From Alphaproteobacteria bacterium (GTDB lineage Bacteria; Pseudomonadota; Alphaproteobacteria; Reyranellales; Reyranellaceae), in the NCBI GenBank assembly GCA_016869975.1, contig VGCZ01000026.1, positions 1 through 64,000 of the forward strand: a DNA stretch of 64,000 nt, read 5' to 3'. Position 1 is the stretch's first letter. Each line of letters starts with the position of its first letter. Made by a program: the position numbers and the translations under genes. Below the pieces are notes generated by a model. It was not told where the DNA came from and searched no databases. It was given only the letters and a program-made list of their open reading frames with translations. Positions 8,408-18,444 of this stretch are shown here, in pieces.

Positions 8408-8889
8408 CTACTCGAACACCAGATCGGCGGGCGAAATCAGCACGCCGAACTGGGCGCGCCAGATCACCACGCTGGGACAGGTCTTGAGATCGACGCCGTC
8501 GGAGATGGCGTATTTCTGGCTGCCCTTGAACGAGCACAGCCTGCCGAGGTCGATGAACATGGTGTGGCGCACGTCGGCGGTCTGGCGGATCTTCGCTGGC
8601 GGCACGAGATAGACGTGGAAGGCCGAGCCGGGGCCGACCTTGAAACTGGTGTCCAGATGCACGATCCGGCGATAAACCGTGACATCGCCCTTGCCGTAGT
8701 GGATCGGGTCGGCGGGATTGGCGTGGATGAAACGGCCTCTTGCGGTCAGGCCGACGCGGTCCTGATCGGTCAGCGTGGCCATCGCGGCGGGCGGCGGGAA
8801 GACGTAGGGGTAGACGAAAAACCGACCGCGACGCCGAAGGCCGTGTCCAGGATACCGCCGATCAGGAAGATCGCGATGTCGCGCCACAT
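8408..8889 (-). pseudogene. DM13-domain membrane-anchored protein, frameshifted
   Basis: Two frames must be joined to rebuild a sensible protein. The N-terminus (start 8889, MWRDIAIFLIGGILDTAFGVAVG) is one frame. The continuation FVYPYVFPPPAA and the DM13-like core lie in another. The junction is a run of five A on the plus strand at 8817-8821 (five T in the coding direction); one extra base restores a protein of about 160 residues. The core shows the DM13 pattern GKGDVTVYRR, GSAFHVYLVPP, LGRLCSFKGSQKYAISD and VVIWRAQFGVLISPADL. The usual Cys after IW is Arg here. DM13 domains are thought to act in electron transfer outside the membrane. The break is either a real homopolymer slip or a sequencing error. 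Confidence 0.7.
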
Positions 8890-9067
8890 GGTTGCCGCTC
8901 CGAAGTGAGCCAAGCCCAGGCAGCCTATCGCCCGCCCTGGTTTGCTTGGCATCACGTGTGATTGTGAAGGCGACGGCCGGCCCTTGTTCGGCGCGCGACG
9001 AGTGATACTGTTCGCCCATCGTGGCCCCCGGGACCGGAAGGTGGGGCCGCTTACCGAGGAGTTGGGG

Positions 9068-10654
9068 ATGGTGAAACATTGGAAAGCGCTGCTCGCCTCC
9101 GTGGCGATGGCCGGCGCGATGTCGCTGGCGGCACCGCCGGTGGCGCAGGCGCAGACGGTGCGCGTGGTCATGCATTCGGATCTGAAGATCCTCGATCCGA
9201 TCTGGACCACGGCCTACATCGTGCGCAATCACGGCTATCTCGTCTGGGACACGCTGTTCGCGATGGACGAGAAGTTCGAGGTCAAGCCGCAGATGGTCGA
9301 CACGTGGAAGGTCAGCGACGACAAGCTGACCTATACGTTCACCCTGCGCGACGGCCTGGAGTGGCATGACGGCAAGCCGGTGACGGCCGAGGACTGCATC
9401 GCATCGATCAAGCGCTGGGGCGCCAAGGATTCGATGGGCCAGAAGCTGATGGGAGTCACCGCCGAGATGAAGGCGGTCGACGCCAAGACCTTTACGCTGA
9501 CGCTCAAGGAGCCCTATGGCCTGGTGCTGCAGTCGCTGGGCAAGCCGTCATCGAACGTGCCGTTCATGATGCCGGCGAGCGTGGCGGCGACCGATCCCAA
9601 CACGCAGATCAAGCCGACCGACGTGATCGGCTCGGGCCCGTTCATCTTCCGTCCCGCCGAGTGGAAGCCGGGCGAGAAGGTGGTCTACGTCAAGAACCCG
9701 AAATACAAGCCGCGTAACGAGCCGCCCTCGGGCCTCGCGGGCGGCAAGGTGGTCAAGGTCGATCGCGTCGAGTGGATCTGGATCGCCGACGTGCAGACGT
9801 CGACCAACGCGCTGATCGCCGGCGAGATCGACATGATCGAATCGCCCGGTCACGACCTGCTGCCGGTCCTGGCCAAGGAGAAGAGCGTCCGGCTGTTCAA
9901 CGCCAACCCGACCGGCAACCAGTTCACGTTCCGCTTCAACGTGCTGCACAAGCCGTTCGATAATCCCAAGATCCGCCACGCCGCGACGGTGGCGATGAGC
10001 CAGGAGCCGTTCCTGCAGGCGGTGGTCGGCGACGCCCAGTGGTACAAGACCTGTAAGGCTATGTTCATCTGCGGCACGCCGCTGGAGAGCATGGCCGGCA
10101 TGGACGGCGTACTCAACGGCGACTCGGCCAAGGCGGCGGCGCTGCTCAAGGAGGCCGGCTACGACGGCACGCCCATCGTGCTGATGCAGTCGACCGACCT
10201 GCAGGTGCTGACCAACCTCGCGCCGGTCGCCAAGGCTCAGCTCGAGAAGGCCGGCTTCAAGGTCGATATGCAGTCGATGGACTGGCAGACCCTGGTGTCG
10301 CGCCGGACCAAGAAGGATCCGCTGAACTCGGGCGGCTGGAGCGCCTTCCTGACCTCGTGGGTGGCGGCCGATATCCTCAACCCTGTCATGGCCGGCTTCT
10401 TCAACTCGGCCTGCGACAAGGCGATGTTCGGCTGGCCGTGCGACGAGCAGATCGAGAAGCTGCGCGACCAGTTCGCCAAGGAGAGCGATCCGGCCAAGCA
10501 CAAGGCGATCGTCGAGGCGATCCAGAAGCGCTGGGCGGAGTACCCGACCCACGTCCATCTTGGCCAGTGGTACGCTCCCTTTGCGCTCAGCACCAAGCTC
10601 GAGGGCAACCTGGTGGCGCCGGTCACCGTGTTCTGGAACGTGACCAAGAAGTAA
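9068..10654 (+). CDS. Peptide ABC transporter substrate-binding protein (paralogue 1)
   Basis: The 528-residue protein is a periplasmic SBP_bac_5 (DppA/OppA family) receptor. It has a Sec signal peptide (MVKHWKALLASVAMAG...APPVAQAQ, cleavage after AQA). The family motif around residues 75-110 reads YTFTLRDGLEWHDGKPVTAED. GAGGAG lies just upstream of the ATG at 9068, which fixes the start; the frame upstream lacks signal-peptide features. It is closely similar to the next gene (same LRDGLEWHDG, LKEPYGLVL and SLGKPSSN segments), so the two arose by tandem duplication. A strong hairpin with a UUCG loop follows, so this gene may be transcribed separately from the permease operon. The ligand is probably a peptide or similar amide compound. 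Confidence 0.9.
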   Translation: MVKHWKALLASVAMAGAMSLAAPPVAQAQTVRVVMHSDLKILDPIWTTAYIVRNHGYLVWDTLFAMDEKFEVKPQMVDTWKVSDDKLTYTFTLRDGLEWHDGKPVTAEDCIASIKRWGAKDSMGQKLMGVTAEMKAVDAKTFTLTLKEPYGLVLQSLGKPSSNVPFMMPASVAATDPNTQIKPTDVIGSGPFIFRPAEWKPGEKVVYVKNPKYKPRNEPPSGLAGGKVVKVDRVEWIWIADVQTSTNALIAGEIDMIESPGHDLLPVLAKEKSVRLFNANPTGNQFTFRFNVLHKPFDNPKIRHAATVAMSQEPFLQAVVGDAQWYKTCKAMFICGTPLESMAGMDGVLNGDSAKAAALLKEAGYDGTPIVLMQSTDLQVLTNLAPVAKAQLEKAGFKVDMQSMDWQTLVSRRTKKDPLNSGGWSAFLTSWVAADILNPVMAGFFNSACDKAMFGWPCDEQIEKLRDQFAKESDPAKHKAIVEAIQKRWAEYPTHVHLGQWYAPFALSTKLEGNLVAPVTVFWNVTKK

Positions 10655-10679
10655 CCGACGCCTCGCGCGCAACGACCGG

Positions 10680-10709
10680 ACGGCGGCCTTCGGGCCGCCG
10701 TTCTCGTTT
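10680..10709 (+). terminator. Rho-independent terminator with UUCG tetraloop
   Basis: CGGCGGCC (10681-10688) pairs perfectly with GGCCGCCG (10693-10700), closed by a TTCG tetraloop, with A10680-T10701 extending the stem. A T-rich tail (TTCTCGTTT) follows. It lies 25 bases after the stop of the first binding-protein gene and would separate it from the second. Confidence 0.75.
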
Positions 10710-10904
10710 GCGGCGGGCGCGGCTGCTCATTCCTTCGGCATTTCCCTTGTGCTGGGTGACCGCGATGGTAGGGTCTGGGCAACCAAGAAGCGGAGAGATC
10801 AGCCGGCGGTCAGGCCTGCGTGACGGGGCACCGTAGGCACGATTGTTGCTCGGTCCGCTTCGGATAGACGACGCCGCTGAGCCGCGCACAGGGAGGGGCT
10901 GCCT

Positions 10905-12497
10905 ATGACGATGAAATCGACCCGCAGGGCTGCAGTCTTCGGTGCGGCGCTGGTCGCCGGCTCGCTGGCGTTCGGCGCCGCGGCCCAGGCGCAGAGCACG
11001 CTGCGCGTCGTGCAGCACGGCAACCTCACCATTCTCGATCCGATCCAGACGACGGCGTACGTCACACGCAACCACGGCTACCTGATCTACGACACGCTGT
11101 TCGCGGCCGACGAGAAGTTCGAGATCAAGCCGCAGATGGTCGACAAGTACGAGGTTAGCGCCGACAAGCTGACCTGGACCTTCACCCTGCGCGACGGGCT
11201 GGAGTGGCATGACGGCCAGCCGGTCAAGGCCGAGGACTGCGCCGCCTCGCTGACGCGATGGTCCAAGCGCGACGCGATGGGCCAGAAGCTCTTCGACTTC
11301 GTCAAGGAATTGAAAGTCGTCAACGACAAGACCTTCCAGCTCATCCTCAAGGAACCCTACGGCCTGGTGCTCGACTCGCTCGGCAAGCCGTCGTCCAACA
11401 CGCCCTTCATGATGCCCAAGCGCATCGCCGAGACCGACGCTTTCCAGCAGATCAAGGAGTATGTCGGCTCGGGCCCGTTCATCTATCAGACGGCGCAGTC
11501 CAAGCCGGGCGACAAGCACGTCTACCTGAAGAATCCCAAGTACAAGCCGCGCTCCGAGCCGGCCTCGGCCCTGGCCGGCGGCAAGGTGGTCAAGGTCGAC
11601 CGGCTAGAGCTGATCGAGATGCCCGACACGCAAACCCAGGCCAACGCCCTGCTGGCCGGCGAGATCGACATCGTCGAGGCGCCGCCGCACGACCTGTTGC
11701 CGGTGCTGAGCAAGGACAGGAACATCGTGCTCGACGACTGGAACCCGCTGGGTCACGTCTTCGTCATCCGCTTCAACCACGCGGTCAAGCCGTTCGACAA
11801 CCCCAAGGTCCGCCTGGCCGCGCTCTACGCCATCAACCAGGAGGACTACCTCAAGGCCACCGTCGGCGACGCCAAGTATTACAAGGTATGCGGCGCGGCC
11901 TTCATCTGCGGCACGCCCAACGGCACCGAGAAAGGCAGCGAGATCCTGATCAAGTCCAACTTCGAGAAGTCGAAGGAGTTGCTTAAGGAGGCCGGCTACG
12001 ACGGCACGCCGATCGTGCTCATGCAGTCGACCACGCTCGCGATCCTGACCAACACCGCGCCGGTGACCAAGGCGCTGCTCGAGAAGGGCGGCTTCAAGGT
12101 CGAGATGCAGTCGATGGACTGGCAAACCCTGGTAACGCGTCGCACCAAGAAGGATCCGGCCGACAAGGGCGGCTGGAACGTCTTCCACACCTACTCGGTG
12201 TCGGCCGACGCGATCAACCCGATCTCCAACGCCTACTTCGTCGCTGCCGACGGCAAGCAGTGGTTCGGCTGGCCGATCGACCCTGAAATGGAGAAGCTGC
12301 GCGACTCCTATGCGCGCGAGACCGATCCGGTTAAGCAGAAGGACCTCGCCGAGAAGGTGCAGTTGCGCGCGCTGGAGACGGGGCAGTTCGGCTGGATCGG
12401 CCAGTGGTACGGCCCGGGCGCGCGCCGCGCCAACATCACCGGCTGGCTCAAGGCGCCGGTCCCCGTGTTCTGGAACATCGAGAAGTCCGGCAAGTAG
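10905..12497 (+). CDS. Peptide ABC transporter substrate-binding protein (paralogue 2)
   Basis: This 530-residue SBP_bac_5 receptor has a Sec signal peptide (MTMKSTRRAAVFGAALVAGSL...AAAQAQ). The mature protein is collinear with the preceding gene throughout, for example RNHGYLIYDTLFAADEKFE, LRDGLEWHDG and TKKDPADKGGWNVF. It is 32 bases upstream of the permease pair and the ATPase, so this copy is the likely dedicated receptor of the transporter. AGGGAGGGG precedes the start. Either ATG 10905 or ATG 10911 could be used. The two receptors probably bind related but different peptides, sharing the same membrane components. Confidence 0.9.
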   Translation: MTMKSTRRAAVFGAALVAGSLAFGAAAQAQSTLRVVQHGNLTILDPIQTTAYVTRNHGYLIYDTLFAADEKFEIKPQMVDKYEVSADKLTWTFTLRDGLEWHDGQPVKAEDCAASLTRWSKRDAMGQKLFDFVKELKVVNDKTFQLILKEPYGLVLDSLGKPSSNTPFMMPKRIAETDAFQQIKEYVGSGPFIYQTAQSKPGDKHVYLKNPKYKPRSEPASALAGGKVVKVDRLELIEMPDTQTQANALLAGEIDIVEAPPHDLLPVLSKDRNIVLDDWNPLGHVFVIRFNHAVKPFDNPKVRLAALYAINQEDYLKATVGDAKYYKVCGAAFICGTPNGTEKGSEILIKSNFEKSKELLKEAGYDGTPIVLMQSTTLAILTNTAPVTKALLEKGGFKVEMQSMDWQTLVTRRTKKDPADKGGWNVFHTYSVSADAINPISNAYFVAADGKQWFGWPIDPEMEKLRDSYARETDPVKQKDLAEKVQLRALETGQFGWIGQWYGPGARRANITGWLKAPVPVFWNIEKSGK

Positions 12498-12528
12498 CTG
12501 GTCTTCGCATACATCGGTCCGGTCCGAC

Positions 12529-13470
12529 ATGTTCGCGTTCATCGCCAGGCGCCTGGTCGCCACGATCCCCGTGCTGCTGTTCGTGGCGATCTTCGTCTTC
12601 ATGCTGCTGCGGCTGACGCCGGGCGACCCAGCGGCGGTCATCGCCGGCGACAATGCGACCTCCGACCAGGTCGCCGCCATCCGCGCCAAGCTCGGCCTCG
12701 ACGAGCCGCTGCATACCCAGTTCTTCATCTGGTCGGGCAAGGCGCTGGCGGGCGATTTCGGCGAGTCGTTCTTCTTCAAGAAGACGGTGGCCGAGCTGAT
12801 CGTCCAGCGCATCGAGCCCACGGCGATGCTGGCGCTGTGCACGCTCATCCTGGCGGTATCGATCGCCGTACCGCTGGGCGTGCTTGCGGCGGCCAGGCAG
12901 GGCGGCTGGGTCGACCGCGCCATCATGGGCTTCTCGGTGCTGGGTTTCTCGGTGCCGGTGTTCGTCGTCGGCTACCTGCTGATCTATCTCTTCGCTATCC
13001 AATGGGGTCTGTTGCCCGTGCAGGGTTACCGGCGCATCGCCGAGGGATTCGGCGATTTCATCATCCGGCTGATCCTGCCCAGCGTCACGCTGGCGGTGAT
13101 CTACATCGCGCTGATTTCGCGAATCACCCGCGCCAGCGTCATCGAGACCTTGGGCGAGGACTACATCCGTACCGCGCGCGCCAAGGGCCTGCCCGGCCGC
13201 ACCGTGCTGCTGCGCCATGCGCTGCGCAACGCCGCTGTGCCGATCATCACCGTGATCGGCATCGGCATCGCGCTCTTGATCGGCGGCGTGGTGGTGACCG
13301 AGAGCGTCTACAACATCCCCGGCGTTGGCCGGCTCACCGTCGACGCCGTGCTGGCGCGCGACTTCCCGGTGATCCAGGTCGTGATCCTGATGTTCAGCTT
13401 CGTCTACGTGCTGATCAACCTGGTGATCGACATCGCCTACAGCTTCTTCGATCCGAGGATCCGCTATTGA
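12529..13470 (+). CDS. Peptide ABC transporter permease, DppB type
   Basis: The 313-residue inner-membrane protein is a DppB/OppB-family permease. It has an N-terminal helix (FIARRLVATIPVLLFVAIFVFML), then LRLTPGDPA, the typical short periplasmic segment and five more helices. The coupling loop contains EDYIRTARAKGLPGRTVLLRH. It ends with the family motif FFDPRIRY. With the next gene it forms the heterodimeric channel. I start it at ATG 12529, where the first helix begins; the open frame upstream overlaps the receptor gene and has no family similarity. The stop overlaps the next start. Confidence 0.92.
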   Translation: MFAFIARRLVATIPVLLFVAIFVFMLLRLTPGDPAAVIAGDNATSDQVAAIRAKLGLDEPLHTQFFIWSGKALAGDFGESFFFKKTVAELIVQRIEPTAMLALCTLILAVSIAVPLGVLAAARQGGWVDRAIMGFSVLGFSVPVFVVGYLLIYLFAIQWGLLPVQGYRRIAEGFGDFIIRLILPSVTLAVIYIALISRITRASVIETLGEDYIRTARAKGLPGRTVLLRHALRNAAVPIITVIGIGIALLIGGVVVTESVYNIPGVGRLTVDAVLARDFPVIQVVILMFSFVYVLINLVIDIAYSFFDPRIRY

Positions 13471-14402
13471 CCATCGCGCTCGAAAACGAAGTCGATGCGG
13501 CAGCCGCGCGCGCCGCCGCCGTCGCCCGCCCCAGCGTCTGGAAGCGCCTCTCCCAGAACATGAGCGTCCGCATCGGCGGCGCCATGGTGCTGGTCATGGT
13601 GCTGATCGGGCTCGCCGCGCCGCTGCTCGGCACCATCGATCCGGCGCGCATCGATCCGACCACGCGCAACCGCAAGCCGGGCGTCGAGGTCACGGTGCGC
13701 AACGACGACGGCACGCGCACGACGCGCACGGTGCATATGGGCACCGACAGCCTGGGTCGCGACATCTACAGCCGCGTGCTCTACGGCGCGCGAGTCTCGC
13801 TCATCGTCGGCATTTCGGTGGCTTCGCTCAGCATCGTCATCGGCGTCTTCATCGGCCTGGTGTCGGGCTATATCCGCTGGCTCGACGGCATCGTCATGCG
13901 CATCATGGACGGGTTGATGGCGATCCCCGGCATCCTGCTGGCGATCGGCCTGGTGTCGTTGTTCCGCGCCGGGCTGGGTACCGTGATCTTCGCCATCGTC
14001 GTGCCCGAGATCCCACGCGTCGTGCGCCTGGTGCGCTCGGTCGTGCTGTCGGTGCGCGAGGAGCCCTATGTCGAGGCGGCGATCTCCGTCGGCACGCCGC
14101 TGCCCAAGATCCTGTGGCGCCACATCCTGCCCAACACCATCGCGCCGGTGATCGTGCAGGGCACCTTCATCTGCGGCGCGGCGATCCTCGCCGAGGCGAC
14201 CCTGAGCTTCCTCGGCATCGGCATCCCCACCGATACGCCGACCTGGGGCAACATCATGGCCGAAGGACGCCAGTTCTTCCGCGTTCATCCGCACAACATC
14301 CTGTACCCGGCGATCTTCCTCGCCATCACGGTGCTGGCGGTCAACATGCTGGGCGACGGTCTGCGCGACACGCTCGATCCCAAGATGAGCAAGCGGGTCT
14401 GA
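13467..14402 (+). CDS. Peptide ABC transporter permease, DppC type
   Basis: This 311-residue DppC/OppC-family permease has an N-terminal cytoplasmic stretch, a first helix (IGGAMVLVMVLIGLAAPLL), the family motif MGTDSLGRDIYSRVLYGARVS and a coupling loop (EEPYVEAAISVGTPLPKILW). It ends in GDGLRDTLDPKM. The start is an unusual TTG at 13467 that overlaps the TGA of the upstream permease (TTGA), so the two are translationally coupled. Compared with many DppC proteins, the loop after the first helix is longer (RKPGVEVTVRNDDGTRTTRT), a charged periplasmic insert. It partners DppB and the double ATPase that follows three bases later. Confidence 0.92.
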   Translation: MTIALENEVDAAAARAAAVARPSVWKRLSQNMSVRIGGAMVLVMVLIGLAAPLLGTIDPARIDPTTRNRKPGVEVTVRNDDGTRTTRTVHMGTDSLGRDIYSRVLYGARVSLIVGISVASLSIVIGVFIGLVSGYIRWLDGIVMRIMDGLMAIPGILLAIGLVSLFRAGLGTVIFAIVVPEIPRVVRLVRSVVLSVREEPYVEAAISVGTPLPKILWRHILPNTIAPVIVQGTFICGAAILAEATLSFLGIGIPTDTPTWGNIMAEGRQFFRVHPHNILYPAIFLAITVLAVNMLGDGLRDTLDPKMSKRV

Positions 14403-14405
14403 GCA

Positions 14406-16049
<1,644 letters not shown>

Positions 16050-16055
16050 CTCCTC

Positions 16056-16120
16056 TGTCATCCCGAGCGCAGCGAGGGATCTAGGAACTGTCCGGATCCC
16101 TCGCTGCGCTCGGGATGACA
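16056..16120. repeat. Dispersed inverted repeat (HPERSEGS-type), copy 1
   Basis: A 26-base arm (16056-16081, beginning TGTCATCCCGAGCGCAGCGA) is followed by its perfect reverse complement at 16095-16120, with a 13-base loop. Read on the minus strand it encodes the familiar CHPERSEGSG artefact, a repetitive palindrome dispersed in many bacterial genomes. A diverged copy is at 31367-31432. The stem could also stop transcription after the transporter operon. Confidence 0.85.
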
Positions 16121-16135
16121 GGTAAGGAACGAGGC

Positions 16136-17605
16136 ATGACGCGCAAGATCTTCACCGCCACGCTCGGCACCGAGACCAACACCTTCTCCTCCCTGCCAAC
16201 CGGACTCCGCCTGTTCGAGGAGACCTGCCTCTTCCGCAAGGCCAGCTACGGCGATCGGGTGCCGATGTTCGGCCTGCCGCTCGCGGTGTGGCGCAAGCGC
16301 GCCGAGGCACGCGGCTGGACCATCGTCGAGAGCCTGTGCGCCTTCGCCCAGCCCGCCGGCAAGACGGTGAAGAAGGTCTATGAGTCCTTCCGCGACGAGA
16401 TCATCGCCGACCTGAAGGCGGCGCTGCCGGTCGACGCCGTGTTGCTGTCGCTGCATGGCGCGATGGTGGCGGAGGGCTACGACGACGCCGAGGGAGACCT
16501 GCTGGCGCATGTCAGGCGCGTCGTCGGTCCCGACACGCCGATCGGCGTCGAGCTCGACCTGCATGGCAATGTCGGCCCGCTCAAGCTCGACAACGCGAGC
16601 TGGATCGTGCTGTTCAAGGAGTATCCCCACATCGACGTAAAGGAGCGCGCCGAGGAGGTCTTCACCATCCTCGAGGCGGTGTTCGATCGCGGCGCCAGGC
16701 CGGTGATGGGCTGGTACGACTGCCGTACCGTCGGCCTGTTCCACACCACGCGCCAGCCGATGCGGGGTTTCGTCGACAAGTGTGCGGCGCTCGAGGGCAA
16801 GGATGGCGTGCTGTCGGTCTCGGTGATCCACGGCTTTCCGTGGGCCGATGTCCCCGACATGGGCAGCAAGCTGCTGGTCGTGGCGGATGGCGACCGGGCC
16901 AAGGCCGAACGGTTGGCGACCGAGCTGGGCCGGGAGTTCTACGCCATGCGCGCCGAGACCCAGCCGCCTTACGCTACGCTCGACCAAGCCATGGCGCGCG
17001 CCGCCTCGCACAACCTGCCCAAGCCGCTGGTGATCGCCGACGTTTCCGACAACGCCGGCGGCGGCGGCGCCAGCGACTCGACTTTCATTCTCCAGGCGAT
17101 GCGCGAGCGCGGCATCAAGGACGGCGCCATCGCCACGTTCTGGGATCCCATGGCGGTACGCATCGCCTTCGAGGTCGGCGAGGGCGCCGAGGTCGACGTG
17201 CGCATCGGCGGCAAGCTGGGTGTGATGTCGGGACCGGCGCTCGACCTGCGTGCCAAGGTGATCGGCCTGAAGCGCGACGCCACCACGCATGGCTTCGGCG
17301 GCTCGCGCGTGCCGATGGGTGACATGGCGGCCTTCGAGGTCGACGGCATTGCCGTCGTCTGCAGCACGCTGCGCGCGCAATGCAAGAGCGTCGACGCTTT
17401 CACCAATGTCGGCGTCGACCCATCGATGCGCAAAGTCGTGGTGGTGAAGTCGATGCAGCACTTCCACGCGGAGTACGCGCCGGTGGCATCGGAGATTCTC
17501 TACGTGGCGGTGCCCGGCGCCGTGGCGCCGGACTTCCGCTCCATGACCTACACGAAGGCGCCCAGGAAACAGTGGCCCTTCGTGCCGGACCCGTTCGCCG
17601 CCTAG
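16136..17605 (+). CDS. M81 family metallopeptidase (MlrC-like), copy 1
   Basis: The 489-residue protein belongs to the M81/DUF1485 (microcystinase C, MlrC) family. The N-terminal motif is GTETNTFS, the metal-binding LDLHGN supplies Asp141 and His143, and KEYPHIDV supplies His165. Downstream are the family NAGGGGASDSTF loop and the MlrC C-terminal domain (about 310-480). MlrC itself cleaves linearised microcystin, but most family members have unknown small-peptide or amide substrates. I use ATG 16136; an upstream ATG at 16115 lies inside the inverted repeat. It follows the peptide transporter on the same strand and may handle what the transporter imports. Its stop codon overlaps the stop of the convergent DUF805 gene. 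Confidence 0.88.
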   Translation: MTRKIFTATLGTETNTFSSLPTGLRLFEETCLFRKASYGDRVPMFGLPLAVWRKRAEARGWTIVESLCAFAQPAGKTVKKVYESFRDEIIADLKAALPVDAVLLSLHGAMVAEGYDDAEGDLLAHVRRVVGPDTPIGVELDLHGNVGPLKLDNASWIVLFKEYPHIDVKERAEEVFTILEAVFDRGARPVMGWYDCRTVGLFHTTRQPMRGFVDKCAALEGKDGVLSVSVIHGFPWADVPDMGSKLLVVADGDRAKAERLATELGREFYAMRAETQPPYATLDQAMARAASHNLPKPLVIADVSDNAGGGGASDSTFILQAMRERGIKDGAIATFWDPMAVRIAFEVGEGAEVDVRIGGKLGVMSGPALDLRAKVIGLKRDATTHGFGGSRVPMGDMAAFEVDGIAVVCSTLRAQCKSVDAFTNVGVDPSMRKVVVVKSMQHFHAEYAPVASEILYVAVPGAVAPDFRSMTYTKAPRKQWPFVPDPFAA

Positions 17606-17958
17606 GCGGTCGCCAGCGGGTCGGGGCCGAACTTGTTCGGGCCCTTGGTGCCTTCGAGGAAGCCGCACTCGATCAGGTACCAGAGACCGCCGATGAACGG
17701 TACGAGGGCGATCAGCACCCACCAGCCCGACTTGTCGCGGTCGTGGAAGCGTTTCACGCCGATCGCCACGGATGGCCAGATCATCGCGATGTAGATGATC
17801 AGGATCACGATGCCGATGACGCCCATGCTGCCATCCTTGCTCATCGTCGCGGCGCTGATGCCGGCGAGGATCATGTAGCCCACGAACAGGCCGAGGGTAC
17901 CGAGCCAGAACTTGGCGCGGTTGATCCGGCCTTCGAAGCTGAAGAACAGGTCTTTCAT
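17602..17958 (-). CDS. DUF805 family small membrane protein
   Basis: This 118-residue protein is a DUF805 member. It starts with the family signature FSFEGRINRAKFW, has three or four membrane helices (LGTLGLFVGYMILAGI, IVILIIYIAMIWPSVAIG, WWVLIALVPFIGGLWYLI) and contains the conserved VKRFHDRDKSGWW loop. The C-terminus GTKGPNKFGPDP is also typical. Function is unknown; it acts in the inner membrane. Its stop overlaps that of the M81 gene head to head (CTAG at 17602-17605). Confidence 0.9.
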   Translation of the reverse strand: MKDLFFSFEGRINRAKFWLGTLGLFVGYMILAGISAATMSKDGSMGVIGIVILIIYIAMIWPSVAIGVKRFHDRDKSGWWVLIALVPFIGGLWYLIECGFLEGTKGPNKFGPDPLATA

Positions 17959-18020
17959 TGGGTCTTCTCCCCCCCGCGAGGGTACACTCCGGTCCCACGG
18001 CGAGACCGGAAGCGGACGAG

Positions 18021-18026
18021 ACTATA
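18021..18026 (-). promoter_or_regulatory. Possible -10 element for the DUF805 gene
   Basis: ACTATA on the plus strand reads TATAGT on the minus strand, in an AT-rich patch (18000-18090) upstream of the DUF805 start at 17958. No convincing -35 box is visible, so this is weak. Confidence 0.25.
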
Positions 18027-18096
18027 TCAAGATTCCACGATAACTAGTAGGCCCGATTTTCCGACCCACCGGGAATAGTTGGTCAACCGCCAATGC

Positions 18097-18444
18097 CTAT
18101 TTGATCTCGCTGCACCGATAGCTGCCGAAATCCGTTGCGTATCGGGGCGCGATCGCGCCTTCGCGGGGCATGGGCGCACGGCAGACCCGGGCAGAGCTGT
18201 CCTTCTGAATGAAGATTAACGGATTGGCCTCGACCGTCTGCACGGCGGTCCGGATCTGGTAGCCGGCGCGCAGGCTGGCGGCGAGCGTCGGCGCATCGGG
18301 GTCGTCGGCGCGCTGCGGTTCGATCGGCCGGGCCGCCGGCGTCTGCGCCTGCACCGGCGTAGGGGTTCGCTGGGCCAGGGACGGGGCCGCGCACAAGAGA
18401 AGCGATAGGGCCAGGGCCGCGCGCATCAGAGGGTTGGTTCGCAT
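18097..18444 (-). CDS. Secreted hypothetical protein
   Basis: The 115-residue product has a Sec signal peptide (MRTNPLMRAALALSLLLCAAPSLAQ, cleavage after LAQ). A Pro/Ala-rich linker and a small C-terminal domain follow, with two cysteines (in RVCRAPMP and SYRCSEIK) that could form a disulfide in the periplasm. I recognise no family. GGAGG lies upstream and the ATG overlaps the TGA of the D-aminoacylase gene by one base (TGATG), so it is translated as the downstream member of that operon. Confidence 0.65.
   Translation of the reverse strand: MRTNPLMRAALALSLLLCAAPSLAQRTPTPVQAQTPAARPIEPQRADDPDAPTLAASLRAGYQIRTAVQTVEANPLIFIQKDSSARVCRAPMPREGAIAPRYATDFGSYRCSEIK

Noticed and set aside
8942-9067. Earlier ATG (8942) as start of the first peptide-binding protein
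   Set aside because: It would bury the signal peptide 42 residues inside the protein; GAGGAG and the signal peptide both point to ATG 9068.
16056-16120. Possible insertion-sequence terminal repeats
   Set aside because: Arms are separated by only 13 bases with no transposase or target duplication; it is a dispersed palindrome.
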